Positions 18,618 to 28,311 are shown, counted from the first letter of the stretch. The stretch is 64,000 nucleotides of DNA from an uncultured Prevotellaceae bacterium (GCA_900316585.1 ONDM01000006.1:1-64000); one strand, 5' to 3'. The notes: a model not told the origin generated them from the letters alone. A program made the numbers and translations.

Positions 18618-19502
18618 ATGGATGAAGTCAGAAAGATTGTGAAAAAATCCTCCTTGAAAAGAACCTTGGAGATTATCATTGGGGGAGGTGTCACCCTTAT
18701 CCTGTATGGGGTAGGAGAAGGTGCCTTTTATCTGTATCCTACTAATATATGGCTCACTTCCATACTGCTTCTTGCAGCGGTATTTGTCTTGCTAGGTTGG
18801 TATGTGCTGTTTATCAAGGTTTTTGAGCATCGCCCTGTCTATGAGCTGAATCTGAAGAAAATGATTCCTCATACGGGTAAGGGATTTGTCATTGGGTTCT
18901 GCTATTTTATAGCCCTTGTTGGAGTGATGGCACTGCTAGGTTGCTACGACATAGGTTCAGTCAGGTACAACGGAGGAAAGCTGCTTGTCTTTTTCTTGCT
19001 CTATCTGCTGGTAGCAGTAGGGGAAGAGATTCTTTGTCGGGGCATAATCTTCCGTCTGCTAGATGAGGCTACAGGGTTTAATAAAGCGTTGATATTTTCA
19101 GCATTCCTGTTTGGATTCATGCACATGGGGAATGAAGGAGCCACCATTTGGAGCTCCATAGCCATTTCCATCGAAGCAGGGCTCATGCTGGCAGTTACCT
19201 ACAAGTTGGCTGGTACCCTTTGGCTCCCTATCGGTATTCATTGGGCATGGAATTTCACCCAGGGAACCATTTTGGGATTTGCGGTGTCGGGCCATTCCAG
19301 AATGTATTCACTCATACGTCCTAGAATCAGCGGACCGGAAATCCTTACCGGAGGAAACTTCGGTGCCGAGGCTTCCATCATTGCGGTGGTGCTGGGTGCT
19401 TCCATTTCTTTCTGGATTTACATGAAAATCAGGAAAAAGACGGTGGAAGCCCCTGAAGAGGAAACGATGTGCTTGACCGACGAAGAAGAAACACAACCTT
19501 AA
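18618..19502 (+). CDS. CPBP-family intramembrane metalloprotease
   Basis: A 294-residue membrane protein with about seven or eight hydrophobic segments. The three CPBP/Abi motifs are present in order: GEEILCRGIIFR (near 136-147; the EExxxR motif), FGFMHMGNE (His of motif 2) and HWAWNFTQG (motif 3). These proteins are relatives of the eukaryotic CAAX protease Rce1; in bacteria they process peptides or scaffold signalling, and roles vary. It is followed 12 bp later by a GH18 gene, so they may be cotranscribed, though the functional link is not clear. A -7 TACATTTG lies at 18588-18595. Confidence 0.9.
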   Translation: MDEVRKIVKKSSLKRTLEIIIGGGVTLILYGVGEGAFYLYPTNIWLTSILLLAAVFVLLGWYVLFIKVFEHRPVYELNLKKMIPHTGKGFVIGFCYFIALVGVMALLGCYDIGSVRYNGGKLLVFFLLYLLVAVGEEILCRGIIFRLLDEATGFNKALIFSAFLFGFMHMGNEGATIWSSIAISIEAGLMLAVTYKLAGTLWLPIGIHWAWNFTQGTILGFAVSGHSRMYSLIRPRISGPEILTGGNFGAEASIIAVVLGASISFWIYMKIRKKTVEAPEEETMCLTDEEETQP

Positions 19503-19514
19503 TACCTAATTTAT

Positions 19515-20591
19515 ATGAAACTTTACTTACTGAAATGGGCTTCTTTTCTGTCCATTTTGTTCCTGGCAGTTCCTTTTATGCAGGCACAACCCCGGAAATA
19601 TCCGGCAAACTACACTTCTTCTACTACACCAGTGGGCCCCATAGTGGTGGCTTATGTCTCTGCAGGCAGTGATATTATGCCTGATCCGTTTGTCATGACA
19701 CACATCAATTATGCTTTCGGTCATGTAAATGAAACCTTCAATGGGGTGAATATCTCCAACCCCGACAGGTTGAAGAAGCTGGTGACCCTAAAACAGCAGA
19801 ATCCGAACCTTAAGATACAGTTGTCCATAGGAGGATGGGGGAGCGGTCGCTTCAGCGAAATGGCTGCAGACCCGAAACTCCGAAAGGCATTTGCCAAGGA
19901 TTGTGGTCGGATTGTGAAAGAGTTCAGTATTGATGGAATAGACATCGACTGGGAGTACCCTACCAATGGAGGGGCTGGCATCTCAGAATCGGCAGCCGAC
20001 ACCTATAATTACACCTTGCTCATGAGGGACATCCGTAAGGCTATAGGAAAGAAGGCCCTGCTAACCTTGGCATCTTCCAGTAGTGGACGATATATTGATT
20101 TCCCAAGCATCTTGCCATACATCAGTTTCGTGAATGTGATGAGCTATGACATGGGAACTCCACCTATGGGTTGGCATAATGCGCTCTACCCATCGGAGCA
20201 GTCTAGAAGGAACAGTTGCCAGCAGGCCATCGACAGACACATCAAGGTGGGTATACCTATCACCATGATGACCATGGGGCTGCCTTTCTACGGGCGGGGT
20301 GCCAGAGGCTATCAGGATTACATGGACTGGAAAGTCTATGTGGACTGGAAGAAAACCGGCAAACTGGTAGCCGATGGTCTTACCGAAGGGTGGGACGATG
20401 TGGCTAAAGTTCCTTATCTGAATGGAAAGGATGGTCGCCCTGCCTACACTTTCGAGAATGAGAAGTCTCTTAGACTGAAATGCAATTATATCAAAGAACG
20501 CAAGTTGCTGGGTGGCATGTACTGGGAGTATACCTGCGATGATGAACAGGGCACCCTGCGTAATCTGGTTCGGGATGAGCTGCTGAAATAA
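19515..20591 (+). CDS. secreted GH18 family glycoside hydrolase (chitinase-like)
   Basis: A 358-residue secreted enzyme with a signal peptide (about 1-24, ending MQAQ) and one GH18 TIM barrel. The catalytic DxxDxDxE motif is intact as DGIDIDWE, with Glu147 as the acid. Other GH18 marks are KIQLSIGGWGSGRFSEMA, SYDMGTPPMGWHNALYP and GGMYWEYTCD at the end. No carbohydrate-binding module is seen. It could cleave chitin-like, peptidoglycan-related or N-glycan chitobiose bonds (endo-beta-N-acetylglucosaminidases share this family). Confidence 0.9.
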   Translation: MKLYLLKWASFLSILFLAVPFMQAQPRKYPANYTSSTTPVGPIVVAYVSAGSDIMPDPFVMTHINYAFGHVNETFNGVNISNPDRLKKLVTLKQQNPNLKIQLSIGGWGSGRFSEMAADPKLRKAFAKDCGRIVKEFSIDGIDIDWEYPTNGGAGISESAADTYNYTLLMRDIRKAIGKKALLTLASSSSGRYIDFPSILPYISFVNVMSYDMGTPPMGWHNALYPSEQSRRNSCQQAIDRHIKVGIPITMMTMGLPFYGRGARGYQDYMDWKVYVDWKKTGKLVADGLTEGWDDVAKVPYLNGKDGRPAYTFENEKSLRLKCNYIKERKLLGGMYWEYTCDDEQGTLRNLVRDELLK

Positions 20592-20636
20592 ATTTGTTAC
20601 CTCTGCGGAATAAAATCTTTTTTCCTCTAGAATAAA

Positions 20637-20701
20637 CTTGTTTTTTAACTTTAGTTTGTTTAAATTTGCATGTGGATTTAATAAAATCTGCATGCAAATT
20701 T
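20637..20701 (+). promoter_or_regulatory. promoter and palindrome upstream of the HU-like gene
   Basis: -33 CTTG (20637-20640), a 20-bp spacer and -7 TAAATTTG (20661-20668). The -7 box begins an 11-bp inverted repeat, AAATTTGCATG (20662-20672) and CATGCAAATTT (20691-20701), with 18 bases between. This could be an operator, for example for autoregulation, or a hairpin at the very 5' end of a leader of about 160 bases. Confidence 0.65.
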
Positions 20702-20833
20702 TATTAACTATGTATGTGAAATTTAATAAATACGTGTACATATTTTAATTAAGCATAGGCATTTGAAAGTTTTTGTCCTGCTGAAATACATTTTTCGGTA
20801 GGTTAGTAAAAGAATTTAGTGTAGAAAAGCGAT

Positions 20834-21487
20834 ATGAGCAGTATAAAGTTTACTTTGCCCTATGTGCTTCAGGAGATGAACAATATCCATGAAGAGAAGG
20901 GAAAGACAGAGTTGAAGCCTCGGGTAAAGACTCAGGACACGTTGGATACAGAACAGGTGGCCAAGAAGGCAGTCCTGCACCGTCGTTGCAATGGTTCTGC
21001 TGCAGCTACCAAGGCAGTCATAGAGGATTTCTTCCAGGAGGTGAAGGAGCAGCTGGCAGCCGGGAATGTGGTGAAGCTGGATGGCATAGGCACCTTCTCA
21101 CTCTCTTTGGGCGACAGGAAAAGGGAGGAGCGCAGGGATGAGGCAGGACAAACCTTGTCCAAACCTAATGCAGTAAGCATCTATGTGAGCGACATCAATT
21201 TTAATCCGGATAAGACGTTCCTGAAAGAGGTGGATTCCATGGCAGAGCCGGAGCGTGTGGGGACAACCCTTCAGCAGAAATCTCCTTACACAGCGAAGGA
21301 ACGTCTGCAGAAGTTGAGGGCATACCTGGAGCAGTACGGGCATATCAAAGTGGCTGTGTATGCAGTCCTGGTGGGATTGGGAAAGAGCAAGGCTACCAAG
21401 GAACTGAACGATTTCTGTGATGACCCGGAAAGTGGAATAGCCTGGGAAGGAAAGCGTGCCACCAAGCAGTATGTGCTGAAGAGGTAA
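20834..21487 (+). CDS. HU-like DNA-binding protein (HIG type)
   Basis: A 217-residue protein. Residues about 1-125 form an HU/IHF-like domain of the Bacteroidetes-specific variety, with AATKAVIEDFFQEVKEQLAAGNVVKLDGIG followed by the beta-arm region FSLSLG and the DIxFxP-like INFNPDKTF. The C-terminal 75 residues (AKERLQKLRAYLEQYGHI onward) add a helical, probably DNA-binding module with a Lys-rich end. It stands alone with a long leader and its own promoter. Architectural DNA protein; its regulon or target is unknown. Confidence 0.85.
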   Translation: MSSIKFTLPYVLQEMNNIHEEKGKTELKPRVKTQDTLDTEQVAKKAVLHRRCNGSAAATKAVIEDFFQEVKEQLAAGNVVKLDGIGTFSLSLGDRKREERRDEAGQTLSKPNAVSIYVSDINFNPDKTFLKEVDSMAEPERVGTTLQQKSPYTAKERLQKLRAYLEQYGHIKVAVYAVLVGLGKSKATKELNDFCDDPESGIAWEGKRATKQYVLKR

Positions 21488-21505
21488 GCCAATCCAGTGC
21501 CCCTC

Positions 21506-22489
21506 TTAAATGAAGAAGAGGGTGACACCGATGACACTGATAATAGCACCTACTATCTCAAGTGGAGTGACTTTCTGCTTGAACAGGAAGTATGATGGAG
21601 CTATGATGATGACTGGGGTGGTTGCCATGATGGTCTGTGCTATACCTGCATGGGTGTAGAGGGTAGCCATGAGCGAGAGGCTCACCCCGATGAACGGACC
21701 GAAGACAGCAGCACCCAGAGCGCACAGCATAGCCCGGTTGTCGTGAATCCCTGTGCGAAGTTTCTCCCGGCTCTTTTGAGAGAAGAAGAACACCACAATG
21801 CTGAAACCGATGAGTCCCATCACGGCACGGATCAGGGTGGAGGCGAAGGGCATCATGAAATCCAAGGATACCGGAAAGAGGGCAGCCTCGTTCACATAGG
21901 TGGTCAGGTCGGAGATGCCATGCGATGCAATGGAACTGGTATAATGCTCCATACCTACCTTACTCAGAACTAGTCCTACACCTTGTCCCACACCGGCACC
22001 AATACCACACAGAACACCTTTCCAGGGGAGCTTGAGCTCCAGTTTCTTGTGCCCGTCGTGCCCTTTGTTCAGGATAGACATGCTGATGCCGAGCATGGTG
22101 ATTATCATTCCTAGGATAGCTAGGGGCTGCATAGTCTCACCTAGCATAATCCAAGCCGCAATGGCTGAGGCGGGTGAGGCAAGTGTCATGAAGAGCTGTC
22201 CAAAGCGGGAGTTCATGAGAATGTAGCTCTGAAATAGGCAGAAATCTCCGAAGACGTAGCCCACGAAACCTGAGAGGCAAAGCCAAAACCATGTCTGTCC
22301 GTCGGCCATCGGGGGATAGGGAACACCTAAAGTTACCCATAGGGTCAAGGCCAAAAGAATGAGGCACATGGTCATTCGCACCACATTTAAAGCCAATGAA
22401 CCTAAACGTCGGGAGGCAACTTCAGCAAAAAGTGCCGTAGCTGTCCATGACATGGCTACTATCAACGATATGATTTCTCCTTTATACAT
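21506..22489 (-). CDS. EamA/DMT-family transporter
   Basis: A 327-residue membrane protein with about ten hydrophobic segments in two EamA repeats (first repeat ISLIVAMSWTATALFAEVAS, second from WKGVLCGIGAGVGQGVGLVL). DMT exporters and importers move amino acids, nucleotides or other metabolites; the substrate is not predictable here. It begins 3 bp after the Tex stop codon on the same strand, so the two form an operon. Confidence 0.9.
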   Translation of the reverse strand: MYKGEIISLIVAMSWTATALFAEVASRRLGSLALNVVRMTMCLILLALTLWVTLGVPYPPMADGQTWFWLCLSGFVGYVFGDFCLFQSYILMNSRFGQLFMTLASPASAIAAWIMLGETMQPLAILGMIITMLGISMSILNKGHDGHKKLELKLPWKGVLCGIGAGVGQGVGLVLSKVGMEHYTSSIASHGISDLTTYVNEAALFPVSLDFMMPFASTLIRAVMGLIGFSIVVFFFSQKSREKLRTGIHDNRAMLCALGAAVFGPFIGVSLSLMATLYTHAGIAQTIMATTPVIIIAPSYFLFKQKVTPLEIVGAIISVIGVTLFFI

Positions 22490-22492
22490 GCA

Positions 22493-24589
22493 TTAAAGAT
22501 CTTTCATGGTAAGTGACAGACGTTTTCTGCGAAGGTCCACTTCCAACACCTTGACGGTAATGTGCTGATGCAGAGAGACCACCTCCATAGGGTCCTTGAT
22601 AAAACGGTCTGCCATTTGAGAAACGTGTACCAGTCCGTCGGTATGCACACCTACATCCACAAAGGCACCAAAATTGGTGAGATTTGTCACAATTCCTGGC
22701 AGAACCATGCCTGCTTGCAAGTCTTCCAGTTTGTTTACACCTTCCCGGAAAGCAAAGGCTTCCACTTTTCCACGAGGGTCACGTCCGGGTTTGTCCAACT
22801 CGGTCATGATATCTTGAAGGGTAGGGATTCCCGTCTGCTCCGTTACATAGTTCTTTATGTCGATGCCCTCACGGAGCTTTTTGTCGGCCATCAGTTCCTT
22901 TATGGTACAATGCTGGTCTTTAGCCATCTGTTCCACAATGCTGTAACTCTCTGGATGTACGGCACTATTGTCCAGTGGCTGCGTTCCCCCTGCGATGCGA
23001 AGGAAACCGGCAGCCTGTTCAAAGGCCTTCGTACCCATACGAGGCACCTTCAGCAGTTCCTTGCGGTTTGTGAATGCCCCATTCTCTGCCCGGTAGTCTA
23101 CAATGTTCTGTGCCAGTTGAGGGCCCAAGCCGGAGACATAGGTAAGCAGGTGCTTGCTGGCAGTATTGACATTTACACCCACCCGATTCACGCAACTTTC
23201 TACTGTCAAATCCAATGAATGTTTCAGTTCTTTCTGGTTTACATCTTTTTGGTATTGTCCTACACCGATGCTGCTGGCATCTATCTTCACCAGTTCAGAA
23301 AGCGGATCCATGAGTCGACGCCCGATAGACACGGCTCCACGTACGGTGACATCTTTGTCGGGGAATTCTTCACGGGCAGTCTTGGATGCCGAATAAATAG
23401 AGGCTCCATCTTCACTGACGACGAAAATCTGAATGGAAGAGGGAAGGCCGATGCCTTTAACAAAAGCTTCTGTTTCCCTGCTTGCTGTGCCGTTCCCAAT
23501 GGAAATGGCTTCTATCTTGTATTGTTTTACGAGCAAATGCAGTTTGCGTGCAGCTTCCTCCCGTTTGGGAACAGGTGGGTGGGGGAAAATAGCTTCATTG
23601 TGCAGCAGGTTTCCTTCAGCATCCAAGCAAACCACTTTGCATCCGGTACGGAATCCTGGGTCAATAGCTAGTACACGTTTTTGTCCCAGAGGAGCTGCCA
23701 TGAGGAGCTGCTCCAGGTTTCGGGTGAAAATACGAATAGCCTCGGTATCTGCCTTTTCTTTTGTATCTGCAAAAAACTCGGACTCGATGCTTGGAGCCAG
23801 AAGGCGTTTATAGCTGTCTTTCACAGCTTGACAAATGTATTCATCGGACAGTCGGTTTCCACGGGTGAATAGTCTTTCAAGCTCAGAGATTGCCTTGTCA
23901 TCATCTACACCGATGGAAAGCCGTAGGACGCCTTCTGCCTCGCCTCTTCGCAATGCAAGCATGCGGTGAGAGGCACAACGGCTCAACTTCTCACTGAAAT
24001 CAAAGTAGTCTTGGAATTTCGCCCCTTCTTCTTCCTTGCCTTTCACCACCTTGCTGGATATTACAGCATCGTAACGGAACATGTTACGCAATCTGTTACG
24101 TGATCGAGTGTCTTCACTCACGCGCTCTGCAATAATGTCCATGGCACCCTGAAGGGCTTCATCCGTGTAATTGGAGTAATTCATCGGACGGCCAGACTGA
24201 ATCTTGTTGGCTATAGGCTCATAGCCTTTCTCCCTCGCAATCTCGGCACGTGTGCGGCGTTTAGGCTTGTAAGGCAGATAGATATCTTCCAATGCAGTGG
24301 CATCCCATGTGTTCTCAATCTGTGATTTCAGTTCCTCTGTAAGCTTATCTTGAGACTCAATGGTGCTTAAAATGGTGTTCTTACGGGCCTCTATTTCCTT
24401 TAGTTTGCCCAACTGTTCACTGATAGCAGCAATCTGCACTTCATCCAGGGCACCGGTGACTTCCTTCCGATAGCGACTGATAAAGGGGATGGTACATCCG
24501 CTTTCCAGCAAGTCAATAGTGTGCTGAACCTGAATTTTCTGTAGCTTCAGCCGTTCAGCTATGATGTTTACAAAGATGTTTTTTTCCAT
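22493..24589 (-). CDS. tex: Tex-family S1 RNA-binding protein
   Basis: A 698-residue protein with the full Tex layout: an N-terminal helical part (SRYRKEVTGALDEVQI), a YqgF-like domain (LAIDPGFRTGCKVVCLD), a helix-hairpin-helix region (NTASKHLLTYVSGLG and KELLKVPRMGTKAFEQAAGF) and a C-terminal S1 domain (GMVLPGIVTNLTNFGAFVDV). Tex binds nucleic acid and acts on transcription, RNA or ribosome-linked processes; its precise role is unsettled. The start is the ATG at 24589. An upstream TTG at 24610 falls in the -7 box TATCTTTG (24607-24614, minus strand), which leaves a leader of only about 15 bases. Confidence 0.95.
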   Translation of the reverse strand: MEKNIFVNIIAERLKLQKIQVQHTIDLLESGCTIPFISRYRKEVTGALDEVQIAAISEQLGKLKEIEARKNTILSTIESQDKLTEELKSQIENTWDATALEDIYLPYKPKRRTRAEIAREKGYEPIANKIQSGRPMNYSNYTDEALQGAMDIIAERVSEDTRSRNRLRNMFRYDAVISSKVVKGKEEEGAKFQDYFDFSEKLSRCASHRMLALRRGEAEGVLRLSIGVDDDKAISELERLFTRGNRLSDEYICQAVKDSYKRLLAPSIESEFFADTKEKADTEAIRIFTRNLEQLLMAAPLGQKRVLAIDPGFRTGCKVVCLDAEGNLLHNEAIFPHPPVPKREEAARKLHLLVKQYKIEAISIGNGTASRETEAFVKGIGLPSSIQIFVVSEDGASIYSASKTAREEFPDKDVTVRGAVSIGRRLMDPLSELVKIDASSIGVGQYQKDVNQKELKHSLDLTVESCVNRVGVNVNTASKHLLTYVSGLGPQLAQNIVDYRAENGAFTNRKELLKVPRMGTKAFEQAAGFLRIAGGTQPLDNSAVHPESYSIVEQMAKDQHCTIKELMADKKLREGIDIKNYVTEQTGIPTLQDIMTELDKPGRDPRGKVEAFAFREGVNKLEDLQAGMVLPGIVTNLTNFGAFVDVGVHTDGLVHVSQMADRFIKDPMEVVSLHQHITVKVLEVDLRRKRLSLTMKDL

Positions 24590-24652
24590 ATATAGTTCGA
24601 ATGGGTGCAAAGATAGGTATTTCTATGGAAAAACTCAATTTAAATGCTGAAA

Positions 24653-24684
24653 TTTGGGAGCATGGTGAAGAATGTTTAAATTTG
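24653..24684 (+). promoter_or_regulatory. promoter giving a probably leaderless transcript
   Basis: -33 TTTG (24653-24656), a 20-bp spacer, and -7 TAAATTTG (24677-24684): a perfect match. The ATG of the DUF4838 gene starts only four bases after the box, about where transcription should begin. Confidence 0.78.
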
Positions 24685-24688
24685 TACC

Positions 24689-26875
24689 ATGATGAAAAAA
24701 TATCTGTTCCTGTTTTCGTTCCTGTGCATGGGGAGTTTATTGTCGGCACAGGTGCAGCTTACCCGCAGTGGTAAGCCTGTTTCCCGCATTGTCATCACGG
24801 AGAAAAGTGAAGTGAATCAGAAGGCTGCAGACTTACTGCAACTGTTCATAGAACGTATCAGTGGGGCTGTATTGCCCATAACTGCAGATCAAAAAATAAA
24901 AAGAGGTGATGTCAGTATCGGAGGCACTGCTGCTGGAGCTGGTGAAGACGGATTCCGGCTCTTGACTCAAGATGGTGCCTTGTTCATTCAAAGTGGAGGC
25001 GACAAGGGGGCCATTTATGGTGTGGTGACACTGCTGGAAGATTATTTAGGAGTCAGCTATTATGCCTATGAATGTTATACGCTGAACAAAGAGACAGATA
25101 TTACAGTCCCTGCTTTGGACAGAACTGAGACCCCAGCGTTCCGTTACAGGCAGACTTTCAGCTATGGCAATGATGACCCTATTTATAAAATGTGGTTTCG
25201 TCTGGAAGAGCCGGGTGAGATGTTCATCGATAATATGTGGGTGCATACTTTCAACCGCATTCTTCCTGCCAGTCGCTTTGGGAAAGAGCATCCTGAATGG
25301 TATTCTTTCATCAATGGAGAGCGTCGTCCGGGTGACCATAGCCAGTGGTGTCTTACTAATCCAGAGGTGCTGGAAGCATGTATTCACCAGTTGGACAGCA
25401 TCTTTGCTGCTCATCCCGACTTGAAAATGATTTCCGTGAGTCAAAATGACGGCAACAACACCAACTGTGCTTGTCCAGAATGTAGAGCAGTGGATGAGTA
25501 TGAGGGTTCTCCATCGGGAAACTTCATCCATTTCATGAACAAATTGGCAGAGCATTACCCAGACAAGGAGTTTTCCACCTTGGCATATCTCTTTACTATG
25601 CAACCACCGAAGCATGTAAAGCCACTGCCTAATGTGAACATCATGCTTTGTGACATAGACTGCAAGCGTGAGGTGCCTCTTACCGACAATGCTTCAGGGC
25701 AGTATTTCATGCAGGCTCTGGAAGGATGGTCTAAGATATCAGACAATATCTTTGTCTGGGATTATGGAATCAATTTTGACAATATCGTATCTCCTTTCCC
25801 TAATTTCCATATCTTGCAGAAAAACATGCAGATTTTCAAGGACCATCATGCTACCATGCACTTTGCTCAGGTGAATGGAATCAAGGGAGGAGATTTCAGT
25901 GAGATGAGGGCCTATGTGCTGGGTAAACTCATGTGGAACCCATATCAGGATGTCGATTCACTGATGCAGACTTTCATGAAGGGGTATTATGGTGATGCGG
26001 CTCCTTACTTATACCAGTATCAGAAAATCATGGAGGGGGCCCTTCTTGCCAGTGGGAAGGACTTGTGGATTTATGATTCTCCCATCACTCATAAAGATGG
26101 CATGCTGAATAGAAACCTGAGAAAGATTTACAATGAACTCTTCGATAAAGCAGAGGCTGCCGTGAAGAATGATGCAGAAAAACTTTATCACGTACAACTT
26201 TCCCGTTTGACACTTCAGTACTCTGAGTTGGAAATTGCTAGGACTGAAACCGGTGGTGATGTGGAGGGCATCAAAAAACAGTTGGAACTGTTCCAAGAAC
26301 GTACTCGTACATTTGGGGTGAAAAGTCTGAATGAGCGGGCTAATGCTCCAGAGGCTTATTGCGAACTTTACCGGAAGCGTTTTCTTCCGCAGGAGGTAAA
26401 TAGCTTGGCAGCTGGTGCAAAAGTCACCTATATTTCAGCACCTGACAAGAAATATCAGCCGATAGCAGACAAGGCACTGACAGATGGACTTTATGGTGGT
26501 ACGACCTATGTGGAAAGCTGGGTAGGATGGGAAGGACGTGATGCCAGTTTTATTGTCGATTTAGGTGAACAGAAGACTTTTTCCCGGATAGAGACCGACT
26601 TCCTGCATCAGTTGGGTGCATGGATATTGCTGCCAAAGGGTGGAACTTACAGTGTCAGCCAGGATGGTGAGCATTTTGATGATTTTGGAAGTTTTACTTT
26701 TCCAGAGGATAGGGATAATCAGGTGAAGTTTGTTCCCGGTGTAGTGGATAGCAGCACTCCCGTAAAAGCACGTTATATCAAAGTTGATATTCAGACTATA
26801 GGAATGTGTCCTCCATGGCATTATGGAGTAGGCTATCCTGCTTGGTTCTTCTTAGATGAGTTTTCAGTTTATTGA
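24689..26875 (+). CDS. secreted DUF4838-domain protein (probable glycoside-hydrolase-like)
   Basis: A 728-residue secreted protein. After the signal peptide (ending SLLSAQ) comes an alpha-glucuronidase-type N-terminal domain (about 25-125: VSRIVITEKSEVNQKAADLL, GGDKGAIYGVVTLLEDYLG), then the DUF4838 catalytic-like barrel (about 150-420, with SVSQNDGNNTNCACPEC and MLCDIDCKREV), a helical region, and a C-terminal F5/8-type discoidin-like beta domain from about 580. Such proteins sit in carbohydrate-use loci of Bacteroidetes. The barrel is GH67/GH84-like in layout, but activity is not established. It starts with ATGATG, 24689 or 24692. Confidence 0.85.
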   Translation: MMKKYLFLFSFLCMGSLLSAQVQLTRSGKPVSRIVITEKSEVNQKAADLLQLFIERISGAVLPITADQKIKRGDVSIGGTAAGAGEDGFRLLTQDGALFIQSGGDKGAIYGVVTLLEDYLGVSYYAYECYTLNKETDITVPALDRTETPAFRYRQTFSYGNDDPIYKMWFRLEEPGEMFIDNMWVHTFNRILPASRFGKEHPEWYSFINGERRPGDHSQWCLTNPEVLEACIHQLDSIFAAHPDLKMISVSQNDGNNTNCACPECRAVDEYEGSPSGNFIHFMNKLAEHYPDKEFSTLAYLFTMQPPKHVKPLPNVNIMLCDIDCKREVPLTDNASGQYFMQALEGWSKISDNIFVWDYGINFDNIVSPFPNFHILQKNMQIFKDHHATMHFAQVNGIKGGDFSEMRAYVLGKLMWNPYQDVDSLMQTFMKGYYGDAAPYLYQYQKIMEGALLASGKDLWIYDSPITHKDGMLNRNLRKIYNELFDKAEAAVKNDAEKLYHVQLSRLTLQYSELEIARTETGGDVEGIKKQLELFQERTRTFGVKSLNERANAPEAYCELYRKRFLPQEVNSLAAGAKVTYISAPDKKYQPIADKALTDGLYGGTTYVESWVGWEGRDASFIVDLGEQKTFSRIETDFLHQLGAWILLPKGGTYSVSQDGEHFDDFGSFTFPEDRDNQVKFVPGVVDSSTPVKARYIKVDIQTIGMCPPWHYGVGYPAWFFLDEFSVY

Positions 26876-26940
26876 TTTGACCTGACTTGAAAAGTGCAGA
26901 AAATTTCATATCTTTGCACCTCGTTAGTAAAAAAGGCAAA

Positions 26941-28305
26941 ATGGAGCAGAATAATAGAACCAAGGAATTGGAAACCAGAGATATAGCGCAATTGCTATGG
27001 ATTTATGCCTTGCCGGCTGTCATTAGTCAGATTATCTCTTCCATCTATAATATAGCCGACCGTATTTTCATAGGCCAGGGTGTGGGAGCATTGGCTATCG
27101 CAGGTTTAGCCATCACTATGCCTATCATGAACATCATTCATGCTTTCGGTTCGCTGATAGGCGTAGGCTCAGCAGCACGTATGTCTATCATATTGGGCCG
27201 AAAGGACTATGACTGGGCTGAGAATATCTTAGGGAATAGTACCTTGCTGACATTTTTGCTTGGCATTCCCATTATGGTTTTAGGGTATATCTTCATGGAT
27301 GACATTCTGATGATGTTTGGTGCCACAGAAGGAAGCTTGAGGTATGCACGTGAATATATGGTAGTGATACTTCCGGGTATGTTCCTAACTACACTTTCTT
27401 TGAATCTGACTGGCCTAATCCGTGCAACAGGCTATCCATCGCGTTCCATGTGGATTATGGTGATAGGTGCTGTCCTGAACATGATTCTTGACCCTGTTTT
27501 TATTTTTCTGTTGGATTGGGGAATCGCTGGTGCAGCATGGGCCACTACCATTTCCATGTCCGTCACGGCTATTCTTTCTATATGGCATTTCGTGTCTCCT
27601 AGCTCATTTATCCGATACAAGAAACATGAGTGGACTCCTCATCTTTATATATTCCGTAATATACTGTTGATAGGAATGAGCCCGTTTCTGATGAATGTGG
27701 CAGCATCGGGTGTGGTAGCTTTGATGAACTCTCAATTAATAAAGTATGGAGGTGATTTGGCAGTAGGGGCATACGGAATAGCCAACACTTTTGGTAGTCT
27801 GCTAGTCATGTTTATTATAGGTGTGTGCCAAGGCATGCAGCCTATTGCAGGCTACAGTTATGGTGCTCAGCGTTTTGAGCGACTGAAGGAGGTGTACACC
27901 TTGACCATGAAAGTGAATGTGCTTTGTGGTTTGGTGGGTACCCTTTTGGTTTTTTTCGTTCCACGCTATCTGGTGGCAGCATTTACTTCTGATCCGGATT
28001 TGCTTAATATAGGTGAGGTGGCTATCCGATACTTGGTTATTATGTTCCCGTTCATAGGTTTTACCATAACCAACTCTCAGTTCTTTATGTCCATAGACAA
28101 GCCTTGGGTAGCTATTGTAACAGGTCTTTCCCGTCAAGTTCTGTTCTTGGCACCTATGTGTTATATTCTTCCTTCTGTCTTTACTGCGGTGGGTTGGAAT
28201 GGACTTACAGGAGTTTGGTCAAGCGCTACTATCTGTGATGTCCTCGGTTCTGTATTAGCAGCATCCTTGTTGTATTATAATCGCAAGGTGTTCAGTGTGG
28301 GATAA
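26941..28305 (+). CDS. MATE-family efflux transporter
   Basis: A 454-residue protein with about twelve membrane segments in two six-helix halves, of the NorM/MepA-like MATE family. It has the typical opening LLWIYALPAVISQIISSIYN and IADRIFIGQGVGALAIAGLA, and GMQPIAGYSYGAQRF in the second half. It should export cationic drugs or metabolites in exchange for Na+ or H+. The start is taken at 26941 because the -7 box TATCTTTG (26909-26916) lies in any longer version. It converges on the DUF5686 gene 7 bp later with no clear terminator between. Confidence 0.93.
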   Translation: MEQNNRTKELETRDIAQLLWIYALPAVISQIISSIYNIADRIFIGQGVGALAIAGLAITMPIMNIIHAFGSLIGVGSAARMSIILGRKDYDWAENILGNSTLLTFLLGIPIMVLGYIFMDDILMMFGATEGSLRYAREYMVVILPGMFLTTLSLNLTGLIRATGYPSRSMWIMVIGAVLNMILDPVFIFLLDWGIAGAAWATTISMSVTAILSIWHFVSPSSFIRYKKHEWTPHLYIFRNILLIGMSPFLMNVAASGVVALMNSQLIKYGGDLAVGAYGIANTFGSLLVMFIIGVCQGMQPIAGYSYGAQRFERLKEVYTLTMKVNVLCGLVGTLLVFFVPRYLVAAFTSDPDLLNIGEVAIRYLVIMFPFIGFTITNSQFFMSIDKPWVAIVTGLSRQVLFLAPMCYILPSVFTAVGWNGLTGVWSSATICDVLGSVLAASLLYYNRKVFSVG

Positions 28306-28311
28306 GTTTCA

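Noticed and set aside
20061-20741. 226-codon minus-strand open frame over the GH18 gene end and the HU-like promoter
   Set aside because: It runs through a promoter and palindrome and opposes an intact GH18 gene.
21506-22489. The two DMT transporters as a recent duplication (with 56463-57380)
   Set aside because: They share only the general EamA layout; their sequences differ throughout.
22562-23218. 218-codon plus-strand open frame inside tex
   Set aside because: It is antisense to the conserved S1 and helix-hairpin-helix domains of Tex.
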